From NCBI GenBank assembly GCA_010672825.2, contig JAAHFU020000005.1, positions 62,001 to 126,000 on the forward strand: a stretch of 64,000 nucleotides of DNA, written 5' to 3'. Shown here piece after piece: positions 8,682 through 18,689 of the stretch. Within the stretch, counting starts at the first letter, position 1. Each line of letters begins with the position of its first letter. The stretch comes from Leptolyngbya sp. SIO1E4. Its GTDB lineage: Bacteria; Cyanobacteriota; Cyanobacteriia; Phormidesmidales; Phormidesmidaceae. Made by a program: the position numbers and the translations under genes. Under the pieces are notes generated by a model. The model saw only the letters and a list, made by a program, of their open reading frames with translations. It searched no databases and was not told where the DNA came from.

Positions 8682-9503
8682 ATGATCATTTGCCCAAACT
8701 GTAATCATCAAAACCCGGATGGTGCAGTGCAGTGCGAAGCATGTTATACACCTCTTCCTACGTTGGCGAGTTGTCCTAGCTGCGGTGCATCCGTCCAGTC
8801 AGATGCCAGCTTCTGTGGACAATGTGGGTTTGATTTGAGAAGTGTCAAAACGGTTTCTGCACCCGCTCCAGAGGAGGCAACCATTCCAGATGGTGATGTC
8901 ACTTTCTCGGGCGAGTCTGAGCTAGATGATCCCGATCAAGGGGCGATCAACATTCCAGATCTCATCGCACCCGATCCGCTGATAGTCCCAGATTTGGTCT
9001 CTGAAGTCGAAGCTGGTTCATCCCCCGCTGCTCCAACCCCAACGCCTGCGATTAATCCCTTAGAGGCGTCCTCCCCCTCGTCTGTTCCCGTTCCTGCCGG
9101 TCAAGCACAAGCAAATGTAGCAGCGGCAGGTGCACCCGTCCCTGATAGCCGTAGCGAGTCAACTCGGATCCAGGTTAACCAAGCTCGACTCTTCCATGTA
9201 CAGACGAATACGACCCTTGAGCTACCGCCTCAACTAACCCTGATTCACTTGGGTAAACCCAATGATCGGGTTCCTCCGACGATTGATGTATCTGGTTTCC
9301 CCAACTCTGAAATTGTTTCTCGTGTTCATGCCGATATTCGCGTTGAGGGAGACATTTACTATATTGAGGATATCGGTAGTTCTAATGGCACTTATGTTAA
9401 CAACATGCCACTACCCCCTGGTAATCGCCACCGGTTACGCCCTGGAGATCGAGTGGCCCTCGGCAAAGGAGATAAAGTCACGTTTATTTTCCAATCGGCC
9501 TAG
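8682..9503 (+). CDS. Double zinc-ribbon plus FHA domain protein
   Basis: A 273-residue soluble protein. Two treble-clef-like zinc ribbons lie at the N-terminus: CPNCNHQNPDGAVQCEAC (4-21) and CPSCGASVQSDASFCGQC (about 31-48). A disordered Pro/Ala/Asp-rich linker (about 58-160) follows, and a C-terminal FHA domain (about 180-273). FHA landmarks are the NSEIVSRVHADI Ser/Arg/His loop and DIGSSNGTYVNNMPL, which bind phosphothreonine peptides. It is the first gene of a tight three-gene set (two FHA proteins and an LRAT-type protein). Such proteins are known as phospho-signal adaptors; the partner here is unknown. Confidence 0.85.
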   Translation: MIICPNCNHQNPDGAVQCEACYTPLPTLASCPSCGASVQSDASFCGQCGFDLRSVKTVSAPAPEEATIPDGDVTFSGESELDDPDQGAINIPDLIAPDPLIVPDLVSEVEAGSSPAAPTPTPAINPLEASSPSSVPVPAGQAQANVAAAGAPVPDSRSESTRIQVNQARLFHVQTNTTLELPPQLTLIHLGKPNDRVPPTIDVSGFPNSEIVSRVHADIRVEGDIYYIEDIGSSNGTYVNNMPLPPGNRHRLRPGDRVALGKGDKVTFIFQSA

Positions 9504-9571
9504 ATGGTCTACCCTTGGGCCGATTTTAACTATCCCGCACCCTTGCTGATATCCCTGACGGGTTGAGCGAT

Positions 9572-10057
9572 GTGATTACCTTATCGTTACTACATCCCCT
9601 ACATAAAAAGCCAGTGCAACACTGGACATTTGAAAAAGAATCGGTGATCCGCATTGGTCGCTCTACCGAGAACGATGTCGTTTTGTACAGTGCCGTGGTC
9701 TCTCGGCAGCATGTTGAGCTTCGTAAAACAGCTGAATCGGGATGGGAAATTGTCAACCTAGGAACAAATGGCACCTATCTGGAAGGCAAGCGGGTGTCTC
9801 ATGCCCCTGCGAAGGATGGCATCATCATCCGATTGGCAAGGTCGGGGCCAAATATTCAAATTAATATTGGTGGCGACAACAGCGAAGCTGTTAAAGCCCT
9901 GATGCGACTTAGGGAAGAAGCGGCTGCAGCCCAAGTGAAAGAGCCGTTGCGCAATGGGCTGACAACCAAGACTGAAATTTATCCCACCGATGAGATATCG
10001 GCACCCTCCAATCTAGATGACAACACACCGACCTCTGGAAATTCAGGGCAGTTTTGA
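9572..10057 (+). CDS. Single FHA domain protein
   Basis: A 161-residue protein with an FHA domain in its first 100 residues: RIGRSTENDVVLYSAVVSRQ has the Arg, Ser-Arg and following His needed for phosphothreonine binding, and NLGTNGTYLEGKRV supplies the NG-loop. The C-terminal 60 residues are polar and probably disordered. Start codon is uncertain: TTG 9563 and GTG 9572 are in frame and neither has a strong ribosome site; GTG 9572 puts the start directly before the first FHA strand. It lies 68 bp after the zinc-ribbon FHA gene and 32 bp before the LRAT-type gene, so the three are probably co-transcribed. Confidence 0.82.
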   Translation: MITLSLLHPLHKKPVQHWTFEKESVIRIGRSTENDVVLYSAVVSRQHVELRKTAESGWEIVNLGTNGTYLEGKRVSHAPAKDGIIIRLARSGPNIQINIGGDNSEAVKALMRLREEAAAAQVKEPLRNGLTTKTEIYPTDEISAPSNLDDNTPTSGNSGQF

Positions 10058-10089
10058 CCTGACGCCTGGCCACAGTAGGCAATTGATGA

Positions 10090-10779
10090 ATGGCACTTGG
10101 TGATCAAATTTACGCAATGCGGGAAGTCGTGGGCGTGCCGGGAGTATACGAGCATCATGGCATTGACTGCGGCGACAATACCGTTATTCACTATTACAAG
10201 AAAGGTACCCCGACGGTCTCTCGCACCTTGTTGAAAACCTTTGCCCGAGGCGGTCGCATCTTTATTAAAGAACAGCCGATCGCGTTTTTGTCGTCACTGG
10301 TGGTGCAGCGGGCAGAAAGTCGGTTAGGGGAACAAAAGTATGACCTGCTGACCAATAACTGTGAGCATTTTGCGACCTGGTGCAAGACGGGCCACTATGA
10401 AAGCGAGCAACTCATCGGGTTTGGGCTTCACCTCGATCGCTGGAAACTGCCCGAACTCCGCAAGTTAATTGAAGGCACGGCCCGCGATCGCGCGCCAGAA
10501 GAGGCTATCACGCTGTTTCATCAAGCCCTAACAGATATTTCATCCGCCCATCAGCGCTTAAGACGTCAATATCAAGACGCCAAACAGGCTAAGGAAACCT
10601 GGCATCGAGTTGCCCAAGAAGCCTTAAGGCGAGATCGCGAAGATCTGGCAAGAGCTGCGTTACATCGGCAGGTAGCTGCCCAAAAAACAGCCGACAAGCT
10701 TACCCAACAGCTCGCGGAACTGGTCGAGGTGCAGCTTACCTTAGAGCGCAATCGCCGTCTGTCTGAGAGCAAACTCTAG
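10090..10779 (+). CDS. LRAT/NC-domain (NlpC/P60-superfamily) protein with coiled-coil tail
   Basis: A 229-residue protein. Residues 1-110 form an LRAT-like domain, a permuted papain-like fold: GDQIYAMREV..YEHHGIDCG contains the catalytic His (H22/H23), and TNNCEHFATWC contains the nucleophile C91 in the NCEHF box that defines the family. Known members are thiol acyltransferases or phospholipases acting on acyl lipids (LRAT, HRAS-like), or unassigned bacterial proteins. Residues 130-229 are Arg/Ala/Gln/Glu-rich with heptad spacing and look like a long coiled coil. No signal peptide or membrane segment is visible. It is the last gene of the FHA cluster, suggesting its activity is steered by phospho-dependent binding (inference). 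Confidence 0.8.
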   Translation: MALGDQIYAMREVVGVPGVYEHHGIDCGDNTVIHYYKKGTPTVSRTLLKTFARGGRIFIKEQPIAFLSSLVVQRAESRLGEQKYDLLTNNCEHFATWCKTGHYESEQLIGFGLHLDRWKLPELRKLIEGTARDRAPEEAITLFHQALTDISSAHQRLRRQYQDAKQAKETWHRVAQEALRRDREDLARAALHRQVAAQKTADKLTQQLAELVEVQLTLERNRRLSESKL

Positions 10780-10850
10780 CAGATGAATAGAAACGCTTGA
10801 TGAGAGAGCGGTTGCGTTATCTGGACTGTCTTAACACAGATACGGACTGC

Positions 10851-10947
10851 TATAGCGGTATGCAGACTAATCAAGTACACCCTAGACCCCAAACCCTAGA
10901 CCCTGTCTTGGCCAAGATGTACTGGACTCAACTGAACAAAGCCATAT
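10851..10947 (+). repeat. Dispersed TATAGC repeat, intact copy A
   Basis: Begins TATAGCGGTATGCAG, has the core ACACCCTAGACCCCAAACCC, and ends ACTCAACTGAACAAAGCCATA. It shares nearly all positions with copies at 18563, 20545, 13754 (reverse) and 34941 (reverse). An apparent open frame across it (10797-11090) is not a gene. Confidence 0.85.
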
Positions 10948-11125
10948 ATCCGAATGCAAACTGGGATATATCGCAAAAGGACCATCCGCCCTTTCCGGAT
11001 TTGGTTAACTTCCAGCTGGATTCTTACTGTACTTGGCAAAAATCATTACCCGACCAAGTCTACAGCTCAGAGTTTCAGGCCAGGCGTTAGTGCCGAGTGC
11101 CCTTTATCATTTCTTGGAGTTTTCC

Positions 11126-11914
11126 ATGGCCAGACATATTTGCCGGATGCCTTGGGCACCGGTGTTGCTGGGCTTGACTCTGGTTAGTCTCTTAAGTGCC
11201 TGTCAAACCACGAGTTCTGACCCCGCAGAAACAGCGACATCACCGGATGCCCCGAGCGCGATCACTGAGGAAGCGGAGATTCCGCAGACCGTTCCAGATA
11301 CAGAGGCTGACGCGATCGTCAGCGCAGTTGAATCCTTGCCCGTTTGGGTGCAGCCTCTGGCAACCCAAGAAGAGCAGCCTGCTATACCAGGAACCTCTAT
11401 GACCTACGGCGACGCTATCCGTACTGAAGGAGAGGGCCTGGTTCAGGTGGATTTAGCCAATGGACAGGCTTTTCGTATTGGTGGAGATGCGCGCCTCGTG
11501 TTGCAACCAGACAATCGCCTCAATTTTGAGACTGGAGAAATGTTGACCTGGGTGGAGCCTGGTCGGCAAGTACCCACTGAAATTGTCACCCCAGCCGGAA
11601 TTGCCGGGCTCAGGGGCACGACGCTGTTTATCGCTATCCCCCCCACTGGTGACGGCGAGGTTCTCTTTCTCTCCTGGGAAGGAACGATTCGCCTCCAGGT
11701 GGCAGAGGGGGCAGAAGAAATCGTGCTGCAATCTGGGGAAGCGTTGCAAGTGCGGCCGGGCGATCGCGATGTGGCTGCCCTACGTAGCCGAGTGCGTCGT
11801 CTGGGGCGGCAGGAAATCCGTCAGCGCCGCCGTAAAAGTCGCTTGTTGAACCGTTTCCAGCAGCCATTGCCTACCGAGGCCCAAATTGAGGCAACCCTAG
11901 AATCTGCTCCTTAG
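11126..11914 (+). CDS. FecR-domain lipoprotein
   Basis: A 262-residue exported protein. The signal peptide ends in a lipobox LLSAC with C26 as the lipidated residue. After an acidic linker comes a FecR-type beta-helical domain (about 85-210): FRIGGDARLVLQPDNRLNFE, then GEMLTWVEPGRQ, then TPAGIAGLRGTTLFIAIP, where the Pro-Ala-Gly-x-x-Gly-x-Arg-Gly-Thr pattern is the FecR hallmark. The C-terminus is strongly basic. In cyanobacteria such stand-alone FecR proteins are usually not tied to iron sigma factors, and none is near. The frame is open from 11033, but ATG 11126 has GGAG (11116-11119) 6 bp upstream and directly precedes the signal peptide. Confidence 0.8.
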   Translation: MARHICRMPWAPVLLGLTLVSLLSACQTTSSDPAETATSPDAPSAITEEAEIPQTVPDTEADAIVSAVESLPVWVQPLATQEEQPAIPGTSMTYGDAIRTEGEGLVQVDLANGQAFRIGGDARLVLQPDNRLNFETGEMLTWVEPGRQVPTEIVTPAGIAGLRGTTLFIAIPPTGDGEVLFLSWEGTIRLQVAEGAEEIVLQSGEALQVRPGDRDVAALRSRVRRLGRQEIRQRRRKSRLLNRFQQPLPTEAQIEATLESAP

Positions 11915-12473
11915 CGGTAGCAAAGTCAGCAGAATCAATACAGCCTTTTTTAGCTGAGTGAGGTATATCCTGGTCGCAATAGGGGCTAGGGTCTGGGGTT
12001 TGGGGTCTAATGCGAGTACTTCATCAGAGTGAGAAACGCTGTAAAAGGCTCGCTAAGAGGACGGTGGAGTGATCTGAACTGTCTCAACACGAACGTGTAC
12101 TGCGGTGCGGTCAAGTCGAACTAGTCCGTAGGGACAGCAAACAGAATTTTCCATTTACCCCCTTTGTCTCCCCCAGTGGGGGGCAAAGCTGCCTCCCCAC
12201 TGGGGCTACTGCTTATGCATAATCCCAATTCTCCAAAGCAGCACTACACATCGCCACCCCACCGCCTGCGGCACCTCCCCTTGCCAAGGGGAGGTTGGGA
12301 GGGGTTTGATCTGTAGCTTTAGAAACGAGAACTGGCATGACTCCGCCTTACTAAAGGAGAGAACTGGGTGTCCCTCTTGCGTTTGGCGCAGCCTGCCCGG
12401 AGGGCTTAGGAGGGATTAAGGGAGGTGATCCCGCATGTCTACGCATCAAGCGAGATGGGGGTACTAGCGAAGC
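11915..12473. other. 559 bp intergenic region rich in short repeats
   Basis: No gene is supported. It contains a degenerate dispersed repeat (11939-12028), a CTCCCCCAGTGGGGGG-type palindromic stretch around 12168-12210, and CCTCCCCTTGCCAAGGGGAGG around 12275-12297 (9-bp arms). The latter two are of the GC-rich interspersed-palindrome kind common between cyanobacterial genes. The convergent ends of the FecR and gap1 genes mean terminators must lie here. Confidence 0.5.
11939..12028 (-). repeat. Degenerate dispersed TATAGC repeat
   Basis: On the reverse orientation it follows the intact copies: TACAGCCTTTTTTAGCTGAG at the left end, then ATCCTGGTCGCAATAGGGGC and GGTTTGGGGTCTAATG in the core. 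The right end has decayed. Confidence 0.55.
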
Positions 12474-13973
<1,500 letters not shown>

Positions 13974-16900
13974 ATGTTTGCTCGATTCCATCGCTATCTT
14001 CATCGCCAACCCGTCAGACTACCGCTGAGCGCCGTGTTAACGGTTCCCTTCGTGTTCCAAACTGTGGTAGCGGTCGGATTAATCGGGTGGTTGTCTTGGA
14101 GCAATGGGCGCAAAAGCGTTGATCGGCTGGCCATTGAGTTAAGTTCTCAGATCACCGCCCGCATTCAGTATCGGGTTCAGAGCCACTTGGCCACACCTTA
14201 TCGCCTCAACCAGATGTTTGAAGCGGCGATCGCGAGCGGAACCCTGGATGTTGACAATGACCGTGCCCTCCAAAATTTCTTTTGGCACCAGGTGCAGCTC
14301 ACCCAATTGGGGACAACATTGGCTTACAGCAGTCGATTGGGGGAAGTCGTGGGCATTCACAAAAATAGCGACGGAGAGTTTCTCCAGCTATTGCAGACTG
14401 AAGCCACTGACTTTCACTGGAATGTGTATCTGCTGGATGCGGCTGGGCAACCCACAGACCTGGTCAGGAGTTTTGACCGCTCTCACCAGCGTTATCGCCC
14501 CTGGCATGAAGCGGCTCAACAACACGCCCAACCGACCTGGAGTCCTATCTTTCAAGCCCAGACTTTTCCCTCCCTGGTGATGACGGCGGCTCATCCCCTA
14601 TTCGAGCCAGACGGCCAGCTAAAAGGCGTTTTAGGTGTCACGATTCCCCTATCCCAACTCACCCAATTCCTGCACGAGTTCACCATTAGCGCTTCAGGGC
14701 AGGCGTTTATCATGGAGCGGTCTGGTCAACTGGTGGCGACATCGGGGCAGCAATCGCCGCTGATGGTGGCTGACAAGGAGCCCAGTCGCGTGCCTGCGAT
14801 CGCCAGTCAAGATCCGTTAATTCGGGCCTCTGCCAGGCATTTGCTAGAACGGTTTACCCAGTTCAGTCAAATTGAGGAGACCGCCTGTTTAGCAGTACAG
14901 ATTGAGAACCAGCGGCACCTGATTGCAGCGACCCCCTTTACCGATGAGCAAGGATTAGACTGGCTCATCGTCGTCGTGATTCCTGAGGCTGACTTCACCG
15001 CAGAAATCCAGGCAAATACGCGGGAAACGATTGTGCTATGCGCGATCGCCCTGTTGATTGCCCTGGCAGTGGGCTCTTACACCAGTCAATGGATTGGCCA
15101 AACCGTCTTTCGACTCCAAACAGCTGCCAGGCGCATTGCTCAAGGTCAGTTTCAACAGAGCGTTGCCCCCAATCCCATCACGGAACTTGATGGGCTGGCT
15201 GGCTCCTTTAATCACATGGCAGAGCAGCTGCAGCAATCCTTTGCTGAACTACACGCTTTGAATGCAGCCCTCTCTGAGAGTGAAAGTCGTCTCAAGCAGT
15301 TTTTTGAGGCATTGCCTGTAGGGGTGGCGGTTCACCGTCCCGATGGGGCTATCGCTTATTTCAATCAGGCGGCTAGACAGCTGTTGGGTAAAAATATGCC
15401 TGGGGCCAGGGCTGACACTCCCTTGACGGACTATCCAGTCTATCGGGCTGGCACCAATCAACTCTACCCCGCCGAAGAGTTGCCAGCATTGCGGGCGCTG
15501 CGGGGCGAGACACTCATCATCGAGGATGTCGAAATCCATCACTCTGACCAAGTCATCTCGCTGGGTGTAAGAGCCACCCCCATTTTTGACGGAGAGGGCC
15601 AGATTGCCTATGCCGTGGTTGTTTTTGAGGATATCACTGCCCGTAAACAGGCCAAAAAGCTGCTAACCGATTACAACCGAACGCTGTCAGCCCAGGTGGC
15701 TGAGCGCACTGAAGCACTGCGTCACAGTGAAGCCACTAAACAAGCCATTCTCAGCGGCATCCCCGACTTACTCATCCGGATTAGAGCCGATGGCAAATAC
15801 CTCAACTTTTTAAGTAATGGGGAGGTTCCCTTAGCCGTCAATGGCCATGAAGCCGAGCACTTAGATATTTACAAACTGGTGGATATCTATGAGATCACGC
15901 CTCACGATCTGGCCGAACAGCGAATGCACTATGTCCGACAAGCGATCGCGACGGGGGTGCGGCAAATCTACGAATACGACTTTGAGCTGGAGGGAAAAAT
16001 CCGCCATGAAGAAGCGCGGATTGTTAAGACCGGTGAGGATGAAGCCCTCGTCATAGTACGGGACATCACCGATCGCAAACAGGCAGAGAAGGCTCAAGAA
16101 GAGTCGCTGTCGCTCCTAATAGCCACTCTGGAGTCAACGGCTGAAGGAATCTTGGCAGTGACGCAACAGGGAAAGGTTTTAGCCTACAACCAGAAATTTC
16201 TGCAGATGTGGAATCTGCCGATGTCCCTAGTGGCTCCTAACAGTAGTCCTGCGGAGCGCTTTCAACGACTGGCCGACCAGACGTTAGATCCGGCTGGTTT
16301 CAAAGCCAGAGTGATAGAACTGCTGAATCAAACCCCTGACGTGGAGGCATTAGAGCTGATCGCCATGCAGGATGGTCGGATTTTGGAGCGCTACACCCAG
16401 CCCCAGCGCCTGGGTGATCGCATCGTTGGTCGCATTTGGACCTATCGGGATGTGACCGCTGACAGGCAGGCGGCGACGGCTCTACAGGCTGCTAATCAAG
16501 AACTCGAACGCCTCGCGAATTTAGACGGGCTCACCCAGGTGGCCAATCGCCGCTACTTGAATACCTATCTGGCCCAAGAATGGCGGCGGCTGGCCCGCGA
16601 GCAGCAGCCATTCTCGCTGATTTTGTTCGATGTGGATTTTTTCAAGCGCTATAACGACTACTACGGCCACCCAGCCGGAGACGACTGTTTGATTCGGGTT
16701 GCACGAGCTGCGCAGCAAACCATTAAGCGACCCGCGGATTTGGTGGCTCGGTATGGAGGCGAAGAGTTTGCCATTGTTTTGCCAAATACCCATCTGCAGG
16801 GAGCTGCCGCGATCGCCCAACACCTGCAAATGGCGCTGCAGCATCTACAGATTGACCACCTTCAGTCAGAGGTCAGCCCTTTCGTGACCGTTAGCTTGGG

Positions 16901-17048
16901 GGTTGCCTGTCAGCTTCCGACACCAGGAACGGCTGCCGAGCGCCTGGTCTGGGAGGCCGACGTTGCTCTGTACCGAGCCAAGCGACGGGGACGCAATCGA
17001 TGCTGCCTCTATCAGCCGGATACCGAGCCGCCTTTTTCAGCTGTGTAA
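13974..17048 (+). CDS. dCache-HAMP-PAS-PAS-PAS-GGDEF diguanylate cyclase
   Basis: A 1024-residue membrane sensor that should make cyclic di-GMP from two GTP. Order: membrane helix 1 (about 18-42), a large periplasmic dCache-like sensor (about 45-345), helix 2 (about 350-370, VLCAIALLIALAVGSY), HAMP (about 371-425, containing TAARRIAQGQFQQ), a short coiled coil, three PAS domains (about 440-560, 590-710, 715-830), and GGDEF (about 845-1010). The active-site loop reads GGEEF (928-932), and RPAD five residues before it is the inhibitory I-site, so product feedback is expected. DVDFFKRYND supplies the metal and base-binding residues. The domain seems fully active by motif. ATG 13974 and TTG 13968 are both possible starts. 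Confidence 0.92.
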   Translation: MFARFHRYLHRQPVRLPLSAVLTVPFVFQTVVAVGLIGWLSWSNGRKSVDRLAIELSSQITARIQYRVQSHLATPYRLNQMFEAAIASGTLDVDNDRALQNFFWHQVQLTQLGTTLAYSSRLGEVVGIHKNSDGEFLQLLQTEATDFHWNVYLLDAAGQPTDLVRSFDRSHQRYRPWHEAAQQHAQPTWSPIFQAQTFPSLVMTAAHPLFEPDGQLKGVLGVTIPLSQLTQFLHEFTISASGQAFIMERSGQLVATSGQQSPLMVADKEPSRVPAIASQDPLIRASARHLLERFTQFSQIEETACLAVQIENQRHLIAATPFTDEQGLDWLIVVVIPEADFTAEIQANTRETIVLCAIALLIALAVGSYTSQWIGQTVFRLQTAARRIAQGQFQQSVAPNPITELDGLAGSFNHMAEQLQQSFAELHALNAALSESESRLKQFFEALPVGVAVHRPDGAIAYFNQAARQLLGKNMPGARADTPLTDYPVYRAGTNQLYPAEELPALRALRGETLIIEDVEIHHSDQVISLGVRATPIFDGEGQIAYAVVVFEDITARKQAKKLLTDYNRTLSAQVAERTEALRHSEATKQAILSGIPDLLIRIRADGKYLNFLSNGEVPLAVNGHEAEHLDIYKLVDIYEITPHDLAEQRMHYVRQAIATGVRQIYEYDFELEGKIRHEEARIVKTGEDEALVIVRDITDRKQAEKAQEESLSLLIATLESTAEGILAVTQQGKVLAYNQKFLQMWNLPMSLVAPNSSPAERFQRLADQTLDPAGFKARVIELLNQTPDVEALELIAMQDGRILERYTQPQRLGDRIVGRIWTYRDVTADRQAATALQAANQELERLANLDGLTQVANRRYLNTYLAQEWRRLAREQQPFSLILFDVDFFKRYNDYYGHPAGDDCLIRVARAAQQTIKRPADLVARYGGEEFAIVLPNTHLQGAAAIAQHLQMALQHLQIDHLQSEVSPFVTVSLGVACQLPTPGTAAERLVWEADVALYRAKRRGRNRCCLYQPDTEPPFSAV

Positions 17049-17139
17049 TACCGGTTCTCAGTTGGTCACCTCACCGCCTGCGGCTGTGATCTGGCATGAT
17101 CAGAGCGCAGGCATTAATCCCAACTGAGGCGCAGCGATC

Positions 17140-18546
17140 ATGCTTTGTTCAGAGTCCCTGTTGCAGATGAAACCCTTTCAGGCACTACCTCCTGAACAAT
17201 TAGACTGGATCTGCGATCGCGCTGAACATGTGCAGTTGAGCCCTGGCCAAGTCCTTGTACGCGAGGGCGAGCGGCCCCTTGGCTTCTTCATTCAGCTCAG
17301 CGGTCAAATCACCGTCAGCCGTCGCGGCAACGGCGTAGATATGCCGATTGGTCGCCACGAAAGCCCCTCCTTTTTTGGAGAAGTTCAGGTTCTCACGGAA
17401 GATTTGGTGCCGGTTACCCTAACGGCCGATACTAAAACCGATCTCTATCGGCTCAACTGCGTTGACTTTCTGGAGGTGCTTCACGGCTGCCGCGAATTTG
17501 AAAAAGACATTTTTCGCACTGTGAGCAGGCGTTTGCGCGGCCTGGAGTCCTTTATTCAAAATCGAGAAAAGATGGCTGCGTTAGGCACCCTCGCTGCTGG
17601 TTTGGCCCATGAACTCAACAACCCTGCGGCGGCTCTGGTGCGTGTCCTCAAGGACTTCAAACCCGCCATCATAGAACTTCAGCGCATGAACCTGGTGTAC
17701 GGCCAGCAGCAGGTGGACGAGGCCCATACCGAAGAATGGGTGGCACTGCGAGATCGTGGGTTTGAGGCGATCGCAAACCCCCAAAATGACCCGCTGGCCC
17801 AGGGCGATCGCGAAGATGCCCTCACCGACTGGCTAGAGGACTACGGCGTGAAAGATGCCTGGAAGCTAGCCGAACCGCTGGCTGCTGGTGAGGTAGAGCC
17901 CGCCACCCTAGATGCCTTGATGGAGCGCTGGCGCGACAACCCCACCGAACTGCGAGACATGGGGCTGCGCTGGTTGGCACTGTCCTTGGATGTGATGGGC
18001 ATGATCCGCAATGGATTGGATGGGGCTGAACGCATCTCGACCCTGGTGCAATCGATGAAGTCCTATGCCTATATGGATCGGGCAGCCCAACAGCAGATCA
18101 ACATTCACGATGGCATTGAAGATACGCTGCGCCTGTTTGCCTTTAAGCTAAAGCACGGCATTCAAATCAAGCGGTTCTATGAGCCAGACCTCCCCACTAT
18201 CATGGCGTTTGGCAGTGAGCTCAACCAGGTGTGGACGAATTTGATCGACAATGCGATCGATGCCCTCACCGAAAGCCCCCCGGCTAACGCCTCGCCCCAA
18301 ATCATCATTCGGGCTTGCCAAAAGGGCGATCGCCTCCGCGTTGAAATCGAAGACAACGGGCCTGGCATTCCCCCCGATGTGCAAAATCGCATTCTAGAAC
18401 CCTTTTTTACCACCAAGCCCATGGGCAAAGGCTCTGGCCTTGGGCTCGATGTAGTGCGGCGGATTGTAGAAAATCGCCATAGCGGCAGCCTTATGGTGGA
18501 ATCAGTACCAGGGCGCACCTGCTTTGCAGTGTTACTCCCCCTTTAA
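17140..18546 (+). CDS. Cyclic-nucleotide-binding-domain sensor histidine kinase
   Basis: A 468-residue soluble kinase without membrane segments. Residues about 10-130 form a cNMP-binding (CNB) barrel (PLGFFIQLSGQITVS..SFFGEVQVL). The phosphate-binding cassette keeps Gly-Glu but reads VPVTLTADT where cAMP binders have the Arg-Ala/Thr pair, so nucleotide binding is doubtful. The H-box LAAGLAHELNNPAA has the phospho-acceptor H157; the ATPase part has the N-box (N367, NLIDNAID), DNGPGI (405-410) and GKGSGLGLDVV. No receiver domain is attached and no response regulator is adjacent, so the partner lies elsewhere. It follows the diguanylate cyclase gene by 91 bp on the same strand. Confidence 0.9.
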   Translation: MLCSESLLQMKPFQALPPEQLDWICDRAEHVQLSPGQVLVREGERPLGFFIQLSGQITVSRRGNGVDMPIGRHESPSFFGEVQVLTEDLVPVTLTADTKTDLYRLNCVDFLEVLHGCREFEKDIFRTVSRRLRGLESFIQNREKMAALGTLAAGLAHELNNPAAALVRVLKDFKPAIIELQRMNLVYGQQQVDEAHTEEWVALRDRGFEAIANPQNDPLAQGDREDALTDWLEDYGVKDAWKLAEPLAAGEVEPATLDALMERWRDNPTELRDMGLRWLALSLDVMGMIRNGLDGAERISTLVQSMKSYAYMDRAAQQQINIHDGIEDTLRLFAFKLKHGIQIKRFYEPDLPTIMAFGSELNQVWTNLIDNAIDALTESPPANASPQIIIRACQKGDRLRVEIEDNGPGIPPDVQNRILEPFFTTKPMGKGSGLGLDVVRRIVENRHSGSLMVESVPGRTCFAVLLPL

Positions 18547-18562
18547 GGAACTGCAATTTAGA

Positions 18563-18672
18563 TATAGCGGTATGCAGGCTAATCAAGTACACCCTAGACC
18601 CCAAACCCTAGACCCCAAACCCTAGACCCTACCTCGGCCAAGATGTACCGGACTCAACTGAACAGAGCCATA
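18563..18672 (+). repeat. Dispersed TATAGC repeat, intact copy B with core expansion
   Basis: Same ends as the other copies (TATAGCGGTATGCAGGC and CTGAACAGAGCCATA), but the CCCTAGACCCCAAA unit of the core is duplicated once more, making it 110 bp instead of about 96. Confidence 0.85.
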
Positions 18673-18689
18673 AAGCACACCCCTGCCCC

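Noticed and set aside
10797-11090. 97-residue open frame with start near the LRAT stop
   Set aside because: It runs through a non-coding dispersed repeat (10851-10947), and similar short frames appear at other repeat copies.
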